Positions 8,978 through 17,248 of a stretch of 64,000 nt of DNA are shown piece by piece. Position 1 is the first letter of the stretch. Each line of letters opens with the position of its first letter. Under the pieces are notes generated by a model. It did not search any database. It worked only from the letters and a program-made list of their open reading frames with translations, and had not been told where the DNA came from. The translations under genes were made by a program, and so were the position numbers. Source of the DNA: Streptomyces tibetensis (lineage in GTDB: Bacteria > Actinomycetota > Actinomycetes > Streptomycetales > Streptomycetaceae). The DNA lies in contig NZ_SZVW01000008.1 in the NCBI RefSeq assembly GCF_007655005.1, forward strand, positions 1 through 64,000. Direction: 5' to 3'.

Positions 8978-9732
8978 CAGGACCTCACCGTCCGCTGCTC
9001 GATCTTCTTGTCCGCCGCCTGCTCCGGGGTGAGCGCGAGCACCCGCTGCACGAAGATGCCCGGCAGGTGCACCGCGTCCGGGTCGATCTCGCCGGGCTCC
9101 ACCAGCTCCTCCACCTCGGCGATCGTGACCTTCCCGGCCATCGCGGCCAGGGGGTTGAAGTTCCGGGAGGACTTGTTGAAGACGAGGTTGCCGTGCCGGT
9201 CGCCGCGCGCGGCCCGCACCAGCGCGAAGTCGGTGCGGATGCCCCGCTCCAGCACGTACTCGGTGCCGTCGAAGTCCCGGACCTCCTTCGGCGGCGAGGC
9301 GAGTGCCACCCCGCCCTGACCGTCGTAGCGCCAGGGCAGTCCGCCGTCGGCGACCTGCGTGCCCACACCGGCCGGGGTGTAGAAGGCGGGGATCCCGGCT
9401 CCGCCGGCCCGCAGCCGCTCGGCCAGCGAGCCCTGCGGAATCAGCTCGACCTCCAGCTCCCCGGCCAGGTACTGCCGGGCGAACTCCTTGTTGGCGCCGA
9501 TGTAGGAACCCGTGACCCGGGCGATCCGGCCGGCGGCCAGCAGCACCGCCAGGCCCGACTCCATCGCGCCGCAGTTGTTGGAGACCACCGACAGCCCGGC
9601 CACGCCGCGCTCGTACAGCGCCTCGATCAGCACGTTCGGCACACCGCTCAGCCCGAAACCGCCCACCGCGAGCGACGCACCGTCCGGCACGTCGGCCACC
9701 GCCTCCAGGGCTGTGGCGACCACCTTGTCCAT
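8977..9732 (-). CDS. pcaI: PcaI: 3-oxoadipate CoA-transferase alpha subunit
   Basis: This 251-residue A subunit shows the glycine-rich [16 protein letters not shown] motif and [15 protein letters not shown]. It is the first gene of the pca operon and is divergent from pcaV. The ATG at 9732 (MDKVVATAL) is preferred. The upstream in-frame GTG at 9768 falls inside a short direct repeat that looks regulatory. No strong ribosome binding site is seen for either start. Confidence 0.9.
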   Translation of the reverse strand: MDKVVATALEAVADVPDGASLAVGGFGLSGVPNVLIEALYERGVAGLSVVSNNCGAMESGLAVLLAAGRIARVTGSYIGANKEFARQYLAGELEVELIPQGSLAERLRAGGAGIPAFYTPAGVGTQVADGGLPWRYDGQGGVALASPPKEVRDFDGTEYVLERGIRTDFALVRAARGDRHGNLVFNKSSRNFNPLAAMAGKVTIAEVEELVEPGEIDPDAVHLPGIFVQRVLALTPEQAADKKIEQRTVRS

Positions 9733-9754
9733 CCGAGAAGCCCCATCTCTTCCA

Positions 9755-9781
9755 AGCGACCCGATCACAGCGACCCGATCA
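9755..9781. promoter_or_regulatory. 14-bp-spaced direct repeat upstream of pcaI
   Basis: AGCGACCCGATCA occurs at 9755-9767 and 9769-9781 (minus-strand reading TGATCGGGTCGCT). It lies 23-49 nt upstream of the pcaI ATG, in the 217-nt pcaI-pcaV divergent region. It may be a regulator or polymerase contact site. That role is inferred from position only. Confidence 0.4.
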
Positions 9782-9792
9782 AATTAATCAGG

Positions 9793-9804
9793 GCACTGAG
9801 TATT
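9793..9804. promoter_or_regulatory. candidate PcaV half-operator near pcaI
   Basis: GCACTGAGTATT here shares GCACTGA in inverted orientation with 9918-9924, and TGAGTATT in direct orientation with 9908-9915. PcaV is a known MarR-family repressor acting in this divergent region in S. coelicolor. The exact operator is my inference. Confidence 0.4.
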
Positions 9805-9907
9805 TCTGCGAGCTGCCCTTCACGCTGCCACCGAGCCGGAAGGACGTCAAGACCTCGGTGAATACGCCGGGAACCTTGGCAGGACCGGCAGACAGTGGGA
9901 GTCGCTT

Positions 9908-9925
9908 TGAGTATTGTTCAGTGCA
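9908..9925. promoter_or_regulatory. candidate PcaV operator near pcaV
   Basis: TGAGTATTGTTCAGTGCA contains a TGA-N7-TCA dyad and lies 25-42 nt upstream of the pcaV ATG. It shares elements with the site at 9793-9804. One regulator binding both could control both divergent promoters. Confidence 0.45.
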
Positions 9926-9949
9926 CCGACGAACGAGCGAGGGGTGCAC

Positions 9950-10414
9950 ATGGCGGCCGCGGACCTCACCACCCACCCCGGGCACCTGGCCCGGCGGCTT
10001 CAGCAGGCGCACTATCTGCTGTGGAACGCGATGGTCTCCGAGGAGATCACCTCGCCCCAGTACGCGGTCCTCAACACCCTCGTCGCCGAGCCCGGCCTGG
10101 ACCAGCGCACGGTGGGGGAGCGGGTGGGGCTCGACCGGTCCACCATCGCCGAGGTGATCAGCCGGCTCAGCCGGCGTGGGCTGCTCGACAAGGTGCGTGA
10201 CCCCCAGGACGGCCGCCGCTCCCTGCTGCGTCCGACGGACGAGGGGGTGCGCACGCATCGCAAGCTGACCGTGCGCACCGCCCGGATGAACCAGGTGTTC
10301 CTCGCCCCGCTGACCGCCGACGAGCGGACGGTGTTCTTCGACCTCATCCGGCGGGTGGCGGACGCGGCCGAGGGGCTCCGCAACCCCTCGGAGCCCCTGG
10401 CGGCGCCCCGCTGA
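9950..10414 (+). CDS. pcaV: PcaV: MarR-family regulator of the pca operon
   Basis: This 154-residue MarR protein has the winged helix from about residue 40: SPQYAVLNTLVAEPG, then TVGERVGLDRSTIAEVISRL, then the wing DPQDGRRSLLRPTDEG. The ATG at 9950 is chosen because GAGGGG lies about 7 nt upstream. It is divergent from pcaIJFHGBL. In S. coelicolor the gene in this position (PcaV) represses the pca operon and is released by protocatechuate, and the same role is expected here. Confidence 0.88.
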   Translation: MAAADLTTHPGHLARRLQQAHYLLWNAMVSEEITSPQYAVLNTLVAEPGLDQRTVGERVGLDRSTIAEVISRLSRRGLLDKVRDPQDGRRSLLRPTDEGVRTHRKLTVRTARMNQVFLAPLTADERTVFFDLIRRVADAAEGLRNPSEPLAAPR

Positions 10415-10450
10415 GGGAGGCCGCCGGGGCGGTACGGGGCCAAGGGCCGG

Positions 10451-11440
10451 TCAGGGCGCCTTGGCGAACACCACCCACACCGGGCCCTTGGCGAAGTTCA
10501 CCGGCATCCCGTCACCCGAGGTGAACGCGGTGCCGTCCGTGGCCTTCTCCCGCTTCCAGTTCACGTCCCAGGCGCGTCCGTCGCGCAGCACCTGCGCCGT
10601 GCCCGAACCGACCGTCTCGGTGTACGGCGTGTTGTTGCCGAGGAAGTCCCGGAAGGCGGACTCGCGCACCTTCACGTACTGCACGACGACCGTCGGGGCC
10701 GTCATCCGCTCGCCGTCGGCCGTCGTCGCGGGTGCGCCGTCCATGCCGACCAGCCAGCGGTCGCGGGAGTCCGACCAGGTGAAGGTGAAACGGGCGCCCG
10801 GGTACCGCACGGTCCGGGAGTTCGTCGCCGTGCCGCCCGCGGGCGCCGCTCCGTAGTGGAAACCGGTGGTCAGGGCCGCCTCGCCCGGGGTCTTCGGCGC
10901 GATCCGCTCGGGCCTCAGGTAGAGGTTGTGCGGGGCATTGCCGGAGCCGCGGAAATAGGCGTCGGCCGCGTTGCCCGGTGTCTCCGCCCGCAGCGGCGCC
11001 TTGTCGATCAGCGGCAGCAGCTTCTTCTGCGCACCGGAGAAGGCGAGCGTGGGCCGGTCGAACTGGCGCAGCAGCTCCAGATCCGACTCGCGCGCGCTGC
11101 GCACCGGCCCCACCGTCTCCGGCAGCCGGGTCGCGTACACCGCCATCAGCCGGCTCAGCCCGCCCTCGACCTGCTCCGCGTAGACCACGTCGGCCGCGTC
11201 GACGCCCGTGTGCGGACGGGCCACGGCCGCGTTGTCGATCTTGACGACGAGTGCGGAGGGGCCGGTCGCCGACGGGGACGCGTCCTGTTTCGACTCCTTC
11301 GGGGAACCCCGTCCGTCGTCGCCCGGTCCGTCGGCGGCGGTGCAGCCCGCCGCCACGGCGGCCGTGACCGCGGCGGCCAGCAGCGCCGCCGTCGTGGCGC
11401 GCCGTCCGCGCGCCCCTCGTCTCCGTCTCACTGTCGCCAC
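10451..11440 (-). CDS. DUF3048 (YerB-like) lipoprotein
   Basis: This protein of 329 residues has an arginine-rich N-terminus, a hydrophobic stretch and a lipobox ending at Cys33 (AVAAGC), so it should be an exported lipoprotein. The body has the DUF3048 features PHTGVDAADVVYAEQVEGG, VGPVRSARESD and, near the end, GDGMPVNFAKGPVWVVF. The family's function is not established; a cell-envelope role is suspected. The start used is GTG at 11440. A GTG nine bases further in is possible. It converges with pcaV, with 36 nt between the stops. Confidence 0.82.
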   Translation of the reverse strand: MATVRRRRGARGRRATTAALLAAAVTAAVAAGCTAADGPGDDGRGSPKESKQDASPSATGPSALVVKIDNAAVARPHTGVDAADVVYAEQVEGGLSRLMAVYATRLPETVGPVRSARESDLELLRQFDRPTLAFSGAQKKLLPLIDKAPLRAETPGNAADAYFRGSGNAPHNLYLRPERIAPKTPGEAALTTGFHYGAAPAGGTATNSRTVRYPGARFTFTWSDSRDRWLVGMDGAPATTADGERMTAPTVVVQYVKVRESAFRDFLGNNTPYTETVGSGTAQVLRDGRAWDVNWKREKATDGTAFTSGDGMPVNFAKGPVWVVFAKAP

Positions 11441-11629
11441 CGCGCCCCATGTCCTCGACGTGTCTTGATTGTGCGCTTATCTGAACATCGATGGCCATAG
11501 TCGATCGTTGCGGCCGGGGAGGTGTCTGCGCCGCGTCCGTCGATCGGCTCAAGATTCAGCGCGGGGCGTCCGGGTACCCGGACGGCGCCGTACGACCGAC
11601 GCGCACGCTGACGGAGGGAGCGCGAGGCG

Positions 11630-12820
11630 ATGAAGGCAGTGACCTGGCAGGGCAAGCGGGACGTCCGGGTGGAGAACGTGCCCGATCCGACGATCCAGGA
11701 GCCGACGGACGCGATCATCCGCATCACCTCCACCGGGCTGTGCGGGTCGGACCTGCACCTGTACGAGGTGCTCACCCCGTTCATGACCCCGGGCGACATC
11801 CTCGGCCATGAACCCATGGGCATCGTCGAGGAGGTCGGCGCGGGCGTCCAGGACCTGCAGGTGGGGGACAGGGTCGTGGTGCCGTTCCAGATCGCCTGCG
11901 GCAACTGCTGGATGTGCCTGACCGGCCTGCCCACCCAGTGCGAGACCACCCAGGTGCAGGGCGAGGGCATGGGCGCCGCGCTGTTCGGCTACACCCGTCT
12001 GTACGGCTCGGTGCCGGGCGCCCAGGCCGAGTACCTGCGCGTCCCGCAGGCACAGTTCGGCCCGATCAAGGTCCCCGAGGGCCCGGCCGACGACCGTTTC
12101 GTCTACCTCTCCGACGTCCTGCCCACCGCCTGGCAGGCGGTCGCCTACGCCGATGTCCCCCAGGGCGGCAGCGTCGCCGTGCTCGGTCTCGGACCCATCG
12201 GCGACATGGCGTGCCGTGTCGCGCAGGTGCAGGGTGCCGGGAGGGTGTTCGGCGTGGACCTGGTCCCGGACCGGCTGCGCCGGGCGAAGGCACGGGGCGT
12301 GGAGACCTTCGACCTGAGGTCCTTCGACGACGAGAAGGAACTCGTCGAAGCGATCCGCGACCAGACCGACGGCCGCGGCCCGGACGCCGTGATCGACGCG
12401 GTCGGGACCGAGGCCCACGGCAGTGCGGCCGCGCGCATGGTGCAGAACGCCGCCGCGATCCTGCCCCGCAAGCTGGGCGGCCCGATCGCCGAGCGCTTCA
12501 GCGTCGACCGCCTCGCCGCGCTGCACACCGCCATCGAACTGGTGCGCCGCGGCGGCACCATCTCGCTGTCCGGCGTCTACGGCGGCATGGCGGACCCGCT
12601 GCCCCTGCTCACCCTGTTCGACAAGCAGATCCAGATGCGCATGGGGCAGGCCAACGTCCGCCGCTGGACCGACGACATCATCCCGTACCTGACGGACGAG
12701 GACCCCCTCGGCGTGGACGACTTCGCCACCCACCGGGTGCCGCTGTCGCAGGCCCCGCACGCGTACGAGATGTTCCAGCGCAAGCAGGACGGCGCGGTGA
12801 AGGTCATCATGCAGCCGTGA
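11630..12820 (+). CDS. zinc-dependent alcohol dehydrogenase, formaldehyde-dehydrogenase-like MDR
   Basis: This 396-residue medium-chain dehydrogenase has catalytic zinc ligands Cys38 (GLCGSD), His60 and Glu61 (GHE). Structural zinc cysteines are at 90, 93, 96 and 104. The NAD(P) loop GLGPIG lies at 186-191, followed by an acidic residue (GVDLVP), which favours NAD. The inserted segment ILPRKLGGPIAERFSVDRL resembles the glutathione-independent formaldehyde dehydrogenase branch. The substrate is unknown. GGAGGGAG-like purine-rich sequence precedes the ATG. It appears monocistronic. Confidence 0.85.
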   Translation: MKAVTWQGKRDVRVENVPDPTIQEPTDAIIRITSTGLCGSDLHLYEVLTPFMTPGDILGHEPMGIVEEVGAGVQDLQVGDRVVVPFQIACGNCWMCLTGLPTQCETTQVQGEGMGAALFGYTRLYGSVPGAQAEYLRVPQAQFGPIKVPEGPADDRFVYLSDVLPTAWQAVAYADVPQGGSVAVLGLGPIGDMACRVAQVQGAGRVFGVDLVPDRLRRAKARGVETFDLRSFDDEKELVEAIRDQTDGRGPDAVIDAVGTEAHGSAAARMVQNAAAILPRKLGGPIAERFSVDRLAALHTAIELVRRGGTISLSGVYGGMADPLPLLTLFDKQIQMRMGQANVRRWTDDIIPYLTDEDPLGVDDFATHRVPLSQAPHAYEMFQRKQDGAVKVIMQP

Positions 12821-12898
12821 GGACCGTCCGGACCGGGACGGGCACCACGCCGGGCTTCTCGAAACGCCGAGCAGGCCCGGTCGGCCGCTGCGGCAACA

Positions 12899-13963
12899 CT
12901 AGACGCCGAGGATCTCCGCCAGGTCGTAGCGGACCGGCTCCTCCAACTGCGCGTAGGTGCAGCTCTCGGGGGTCCGGTCCGGGCGCCAGCGGCGGAAACG
13001 GGCAGTGTGCCGGAAGCGCTGCCCGTTCTCCATGTGGTCGTACGCCACCTCGGCCACCCGGTCCGGCCGCAGCGGCACCCATGACAGGTCCTTGCGGCCG
13101 GACCAGCGGCTCGGCGCCCCCGGCAGCCGGGCCTTCTCATGGGCGGCCTCCTCGGACCAGGCCGCCCACGGATGCCCCGCCACGTCGTCCAGGCGCAGCG
13201 GCTCCAGCTCCTCCACCAGCTCGGCGCGCCGCTTCATCGTGAAGGCGGCGGACACCCCCACGTGCTGGAGTGTCCCCCGCTCGTCGTACAGGCCGAGCAG
13301 CAGCGAACCCACGACCGGGCCGCTCTTGTGCAGGCGGTACCCGGCGACCACGACGTCCGCCGTCCGCTCGTGCTTGATCTTGAACATGGCGCGCTCGTCC
13401 GGCCGGTAGCGCACCGTCAGCGGCTTGGCGATGACCCCGTCCAGTCCTGCCCCCTCGTACTCCTCGAACCACCGCCGCGCCACCTCGATGTCGGTGGTCG
13501 CCGGGGCCAGGTGCACCGGCGCCCGCACCCCGGACAGCTCAGCGGTCAGCCGCTCCCGCCGCTCGGTCAGCGGCGCGTCCATCAGCGACTCGTCCCCCAG
13601 CGCCAGCACGTCGAACACGACGAGCGACGCCGGCGTCCGCTCCGCCAGCATCCGCACCCGCGAGTCCGCCGGATGGATCCGCTCCGTCAGCGCGTCGAAG
13701 TCCAGATGCCCCTCCCGCGCGATCACGATCTCCCCGTCCACCACGCACCGCTCGGGCAACCGCTCGCGCACGGCCGTCACAAGCTCGGGAAAATACCTGG
13801 TCAGAGGCTTCCCGGTGCGACTGCCCAGCTCGACCTCGTCCCCGTCACGGAACACGATCGCCCGGAACCCGTCCCACTTGGCCTCGTACTGCATACCCGC
13901 GGGGATCGCCGCCACGGACTTGGCGAGCATCGGCAGGACAGGGGGCATCACCGGGAGATCCAT
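12899..13963 (-). CDS. ATP-dependent DNA ligase, LigD/LigC type
   Basis: This stand-alone 354-residue ligase has the adenylation lysine at residue 29 in EAKWDGFRA (motif I), RTGKPLTRYFPEL (motif Ia/II) and VVDGEIV (motif III). GLDGVIAKP (motif IV) and MFKIKHERTADVVV (motif V) follow, with a C-terminal OB fold. It matches the ligase domain of LigD without nuclease or polymerase parts. It is divergent from the polymerase-domain gene at 14038, so the pair forms a split LigD for end-joining or gap repair. No Ku gene is in the window. Confidence 0.9.
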   Translation of the reverse strand: MDLPVMPPVLPMLAKSVAAIPAGMQYEAKWDGFRAIVFRDGDEVELGSRTGKPLTRYFPELVTAVRERLPERCVVDGEIVIAREGHLDFDALTERIHPADSRVRMLAERTPASLVVFDVLALGDESLMDAPLTERRERLTAELSGVRAPVHLAPATTDIEVARRWFEEYEGAGLDGVIAKPLTVRYRPDERAMFKIKHERTADVVVAGYRLHKSGPVVGSLLLGLYDERGTLQHVGVSAAFTMKRRAELVEELEPLRLDDVAGHPWAAWSEEAAHEKARLPGAPSRWSGRKDLSWVPLRPDRVAEVAYDHMENGQRFRHTARFRRWRPDRTPESCTYAQLEEPVRYDLAEILGV

Positions 13964-14037
13964 GGATCGATTCTGCTCTGATATGCCACGCAGCGCCCGA
14001 TATGCGGGGTGTGCGGGCTGCGCCTACCGTGGCGAGC

Positions 14038-15069
14038 ATGGGTGACGCGGTGGAACTGGAGGTGGGCGGCCGGACCGTACGGCTGTCCAGCCCGGACAAG
14101 GTGTTCTTCCCGGAGCGTGGCTTCACCAAGCTGGACCTCGCTCGCTACTACATCGCCGTCGGCCCCGGCATCCTGCGCGCCCTGCGCGACCGGCCGACCA
14201 CCCTGGAGCGCTACCCGGAGGGCGTGAACGGCGAGAACTTCTTCCAGAAGCGGGCGCCGAAGAACATGCCCGACTGGATCCCGACCGCGCACATCACCTT
14301 CCCCAGCGGCCGCAGCGCCGACGAGATGTGCCCCACCGAGGCCGGAGCGGTGGTGTGGGCGGCCCAGTTCGGCACCCTCACCTTCCACCCCTGGCCGGTG
14401 CGCCGCGACGACGTCGACCACCCGGACGAACTCCGCATCGACCTCGACCCGCAGCCCGGCACCGACTACGACGACGCCGCCCGCGCCGCCCACGAACTGC
14501 GGCAGGTGCTCGACGAGTTCGGCGGGCTGCGCGGTTTCCCCAAGACCTCGGGCGGCCGGGGCCTGCACGTGTTCGTGCCCATCGAACCGCGCTGGACCTT
14601 CACCCAGGTCCGGCGCGCCGCCATCGCCGTCGGCCGGGAGATGGAACGGCGGATGCCGGAACAGGTCACCATCAAGTGGTGGAAGGAGGAGCGCGGCAGA
14701 CGCATCTTCATCGACTACAACCAGACGGCCCGCGACCGCACGATCGCCTCCGCCTACTCCGTACGCCCCCGCCCCCACGCCCCCGTCTCCGCGCCCCTGC
14801 GCTGGGACGAGGTCGGCATCGCGCACCCCCAGGACTTCGACCTCGCGACGATGCCCGCGCGCTTCGCCGAACTCGGCGACGTGCACGCGGACATGGACGA
14901 CAAGCGCTACTCCCTGGAGGCCCTGCTCGACCTCGCCCGCCGCGACGAGCACGACCACGGACTGGGAGACCTGCCGTACCCGCCCGAGTATCCGAAGATG
15001 CCGGGGGAGCCCAGACGGGTACAGCCGAGCAGGGCCCGCAAGGAGAAGGAGCCTCCTACAGCTCCTTGA
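14038..15069 (+). CDS. LigD-like primase-polymerase (PolDom)
   Basis: This 343-residue archaeo-eukaryotic primase-fold polymerase has metal-binding Asp135 and Asp137 (IDLDP), the nucleotide-binding segment KTSGGRGLH (169-177) and the third acidic residue Asp226 (IFIDYNQ). PolDom enzymes fill gaps, often with ribonucleotides, during non-homologous end joining. The ATG at 14038 is preferred over an earlier in-frame start, leaving a 74-nt divergent promoter region shared with the ligase. Its 3' end overlaps the convergent DUF1080 gene by 14 nt. Confidence 0.9.
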   Translation: MGDAVELEVGGRTVRLSSPDKVFFPERGFTKLDLARYYIAVGPGILRALRDRPTTLERYPEGVNGENFFQKRAPKNMPDWIPTAHITFPSGRSADEMCPTEAGAVVWAAQFGTLTFHPWPVRRDDVDHPDELRIDLDPQPGTDYDDAARAAHELRQVLDEFGGLRGFPKTSGGRGLHVFVPIEPRWTFTQVRRAAIAVGREMERRMPEQVTIKWWKEERGRRIFIDYNQTARDRTIASAYSVRPRPHAPVSAPLRWDEVGIAHPQDFDLATMPARFAELGDVHADMDDKRYSLEALLDLARRDEHDHGLGDLPYPPEYPKMPGEPRRVQPSRARKEKEPPTAP

Positions 15070-17248
15070 TCCGGATGTCCCGGTACGAGACCACATCCGT
15101 CGTGCCGTGCACCTGGAGCCCGATGTAGCCGGAGGCGAACCGCCGCCCGTCCGTGCCCGGGTCGTCCGAGCGGGGCGGGCTGAACTCCTGGCCGCCGGTG
15201 TTGTCGAACTCGTTGATCAGCACACCGTTGCGCAGCACCGAGTAGTGCTGGCCCTCCACGCGGATCTCGTAGTCGTTCCAGGTGCCCTTCTGCGTCACGC
15301 CCGCGCCGGCCAGGCCCACCCGGTCGAAGCCGTAGAGCGAACCCGTCTTGTAGATGTCGCCGTCGGGCCGGTCGAGCACCTGCACCTCGTGCCCGTACTT
15401 GATGGCGACCCACTCGGGGCGGGACTCCTCCGGATGGTCGTGGACCCACGGGAAGCGCACGAACACACCGGAGTTGGCGTTGCCCGTGCCCGGGGCGTCA
15501 TCGCGCCACTGGAGCTTCAGCGAGAAGTCGCCGTACTTGCGCTCCGGGAACCACAGCATGCCCATCCCGGGCGTGGTGGTGCCGGAGGTGATCGTCCCGT
15601 CCGGGTTCAACCCGAACGAACCGCCGCCCACCTGCTGCCACTTGGCCAGGGACTCCGCGGTGCCGTCGAACAGCGCCCGGTAACCCTCGGTCTGCCCCGG
15701 CTCGCCGATCCCGGACTGCCGGGCCGCCTTCCGGATCGCCTTGGACTCCCGCTGGTCGATCACGCCTTCCTTCAGCAGCGCGGCGAGGACGGAGTCCACG
15801 TGCTTGAGGAACAGCGCCTGGGACGTCCACTCCTTCTCGTCCTCGATCAGCTCGCCGATCCGGCAGCGATTGTCGGTCACCCGGTTGCGCACGCCCGAGT
15901 CGACCGTGCCGACGATCACCGTCAACCGTTCGTCGTACTCGGGGCAGTCGGGCGCCGGGACCTGCCCGGAGACGACCGTGAAGGCCACCGTGCGGGCCGC
16001 CGCGGTGTTGCCGGCCTTGTCCGTCGCCCGGTACGCCACGGTGTGCGCGCCCGCCCGGTCGACCACCACCGGCGCCGAGTAGGCGAGGTACGGGCCACCG
16101 TCGAGCGAGTACTCGATCTTCTCGACACCCGAGCCGTGCGCGTCGGTGGCCGTGACCGTCACCCGGGCGCTGTTGACGTACGCCCCGGCGGAGTTCTTCG
16201 TGCCCTCCACGGCCACGCCCGTCACCGGTGGAGTGGTGTCCTGCGGCGGCGCCGCGACGACCGTGAACCGCACGCTCTTCTCCGCAGCCACATTGCCCGC
16301 CTTGTCGGTGGCGCGGTAGCGGACCGTGTGCGCACCCACCTGGTGCACCATCACGGGGGCGGTGTACGGCTGCCAGGCGCCGGAGCCGATCGCGTACTCG
16401 ATCGTGTTGACCCCGGCCCCCGTGTCGGAGGCCGAGACGGTGACCGTCGCCATGTCGATGTACGCCCCGTCGGCGTCGCGCTCACCGCTCACCGTCGCCG
16501 AGGTCTCCGGGGCGGTGGTGTCGTCCGACTGGGGAGCGACGACCGTGAACGCGGCGCTCTTCTCGGCGGAGACGTTCCCCGCCTTGTCGAAGGCGCGGTA
16601 ACGGACCTTGTGACTGCCGACCTGGTCGACGACGACCGGCGCGGTGTACGGCTGCCAGGCACCCGCGTCGCCGATCGCGTACTCGATCCGCTCCACGCCT
16701 GAGCCGCCCTCGTCGGTGGCGTGCAGCGCCACGCTCGCCGAGCCGACGTACTCGCCCTGCGCGTTCTGCGTGCCGCTCACGTGCGCCGACGCCTCGGGCG
16801 CCGTGGTGTCCTCGCCGGTGCCCTCGGTCACCGTCAGGATGCCCTGCATCTGGCCGTGGCCGGGGATCGTGCAGTGGTAGAAGTACCGGCCGGGCGTGAG
16901 CGTGACCTGGGCGGTGTGCTTGCCGCCCTGGGCGTCGTTCGGGTTGGCCAGGATGTTGAGCTGCACGTCGCTGTTGAACTCGGGGTCGCTGGTCACGAAC
17001 GTCAGGGTGTGCGGCATGCCCGTGGTGTTGCCGGTGGCCGCGCTGTTCTCGAAGACGATCGTGGCGGTGCCGGCGACCGCCGTCTTCGGCGCCGAGAGGT
17101 ACGTGGCGATGTCGTTGCCGGCCGTCCAGGTGAGCACCTGGTCGGCGGCCTGTTTCCCGGGCTGCCCGGCGGCGGGCAGCGCCTGCACGCCGAGCATCAT
17201 CAGCAGGGCGGCCAGCAGGGCGGCCCAGACTCTTCGTTGCCGGATCAC
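15056..17248 (-). CDS. secreted cupredoxin / Ig-like repeat / DUF1080 protein
   Basis: This 730-residue exported protein has a signal peptide (about 1-30), then a plastocyanin-like domain with copper ligands His80, Cys126, His131 and Met134 (CTIPGHGQM). Three beta-sandwich repeats of about 100 residues follow (each with EYAIG or EYSLDGG, then HTVRYRATDKAGN). The C-terminal 3-keto-disaccharide hydrolase (DUF1080) domain begins near YRALFDGTAESLAKW and ends in YIGLQVHGTTDVVSYRDIRIKEL. The GTG start overlaps the stop of the sugar dehydrogenase gene (GTGA), so the two are translationally coupled. I infer an electron-accepting and ketosugar-cleaving partner of that dehydrogenase. Confidence 0.85.
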   Translation of the reverse strand: MIRQRRVWAALLAALLMMLGVQALPAAGQPGKQAADQVLTWTAGNDIATYLSAPKTAVAGTATIVFENSAATGNTTGMPHTLTFVTSDPEFNSDVQLNILANPNDAQGGKHTAQVTLTPGRYFYHCTIPGHGQMQGILTVTEGTGEDTTAPEASAHVSGTQNAQGEYVGSASVALHATDEGGSGVERIEYAIGDAGAWQPYTAPVVVDQVGSHKVRYRAFDKAGNVSAEKSAAFTVVAPQSDDTTAPETSATVSGERDADGAYIDMATVTVSASDTGAGVNTIEYAIGSGAWQPYTAPVMVHQVGAHTVRYRATDKAGNVAAEKSVRFTVVAAPPQDTTPPVTGVAVEGTKNSAGAYVNSARVTVTATDAHGSGVEKIEYSLDGGPYLAYSAPVVVDRAGAHTVAYRATDKAGNTAAARTVAFTVVSGQVPAPDCPEYDERLTVIVGTVDSGVRNRVTDNRCRIGELIEDEKEWTSQALFLKHVDSVLAALLKEGVIDQRESKAIRKAARQSGIGEPGQTEGYRALFDGTAESLAKWQQVGGGSFGLNPDGTITSGTTTPGMGMLWFPERKYGDFSLKLQWRDDAPGTGNANSGVFVRFPWVHDHPEESRPEWVAIKYGHEVQVLDRPDGDIYKTGSLYGFDRVGLAGAGVTQKGTWNDYEIRVEGQHYSVLRNGVLINEFDNTGGQEFSPPRSDDPGTDGRRFASGYIGLQVHGTTDVVSYRDIRIKEL

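Noticed and set aside
8977..9768. Longer PcaI starting at GTG 9768
   Set aside because: The added residues come from a non-coding-looking direct repeat. ATG 9732 gives the usual N-terminus.
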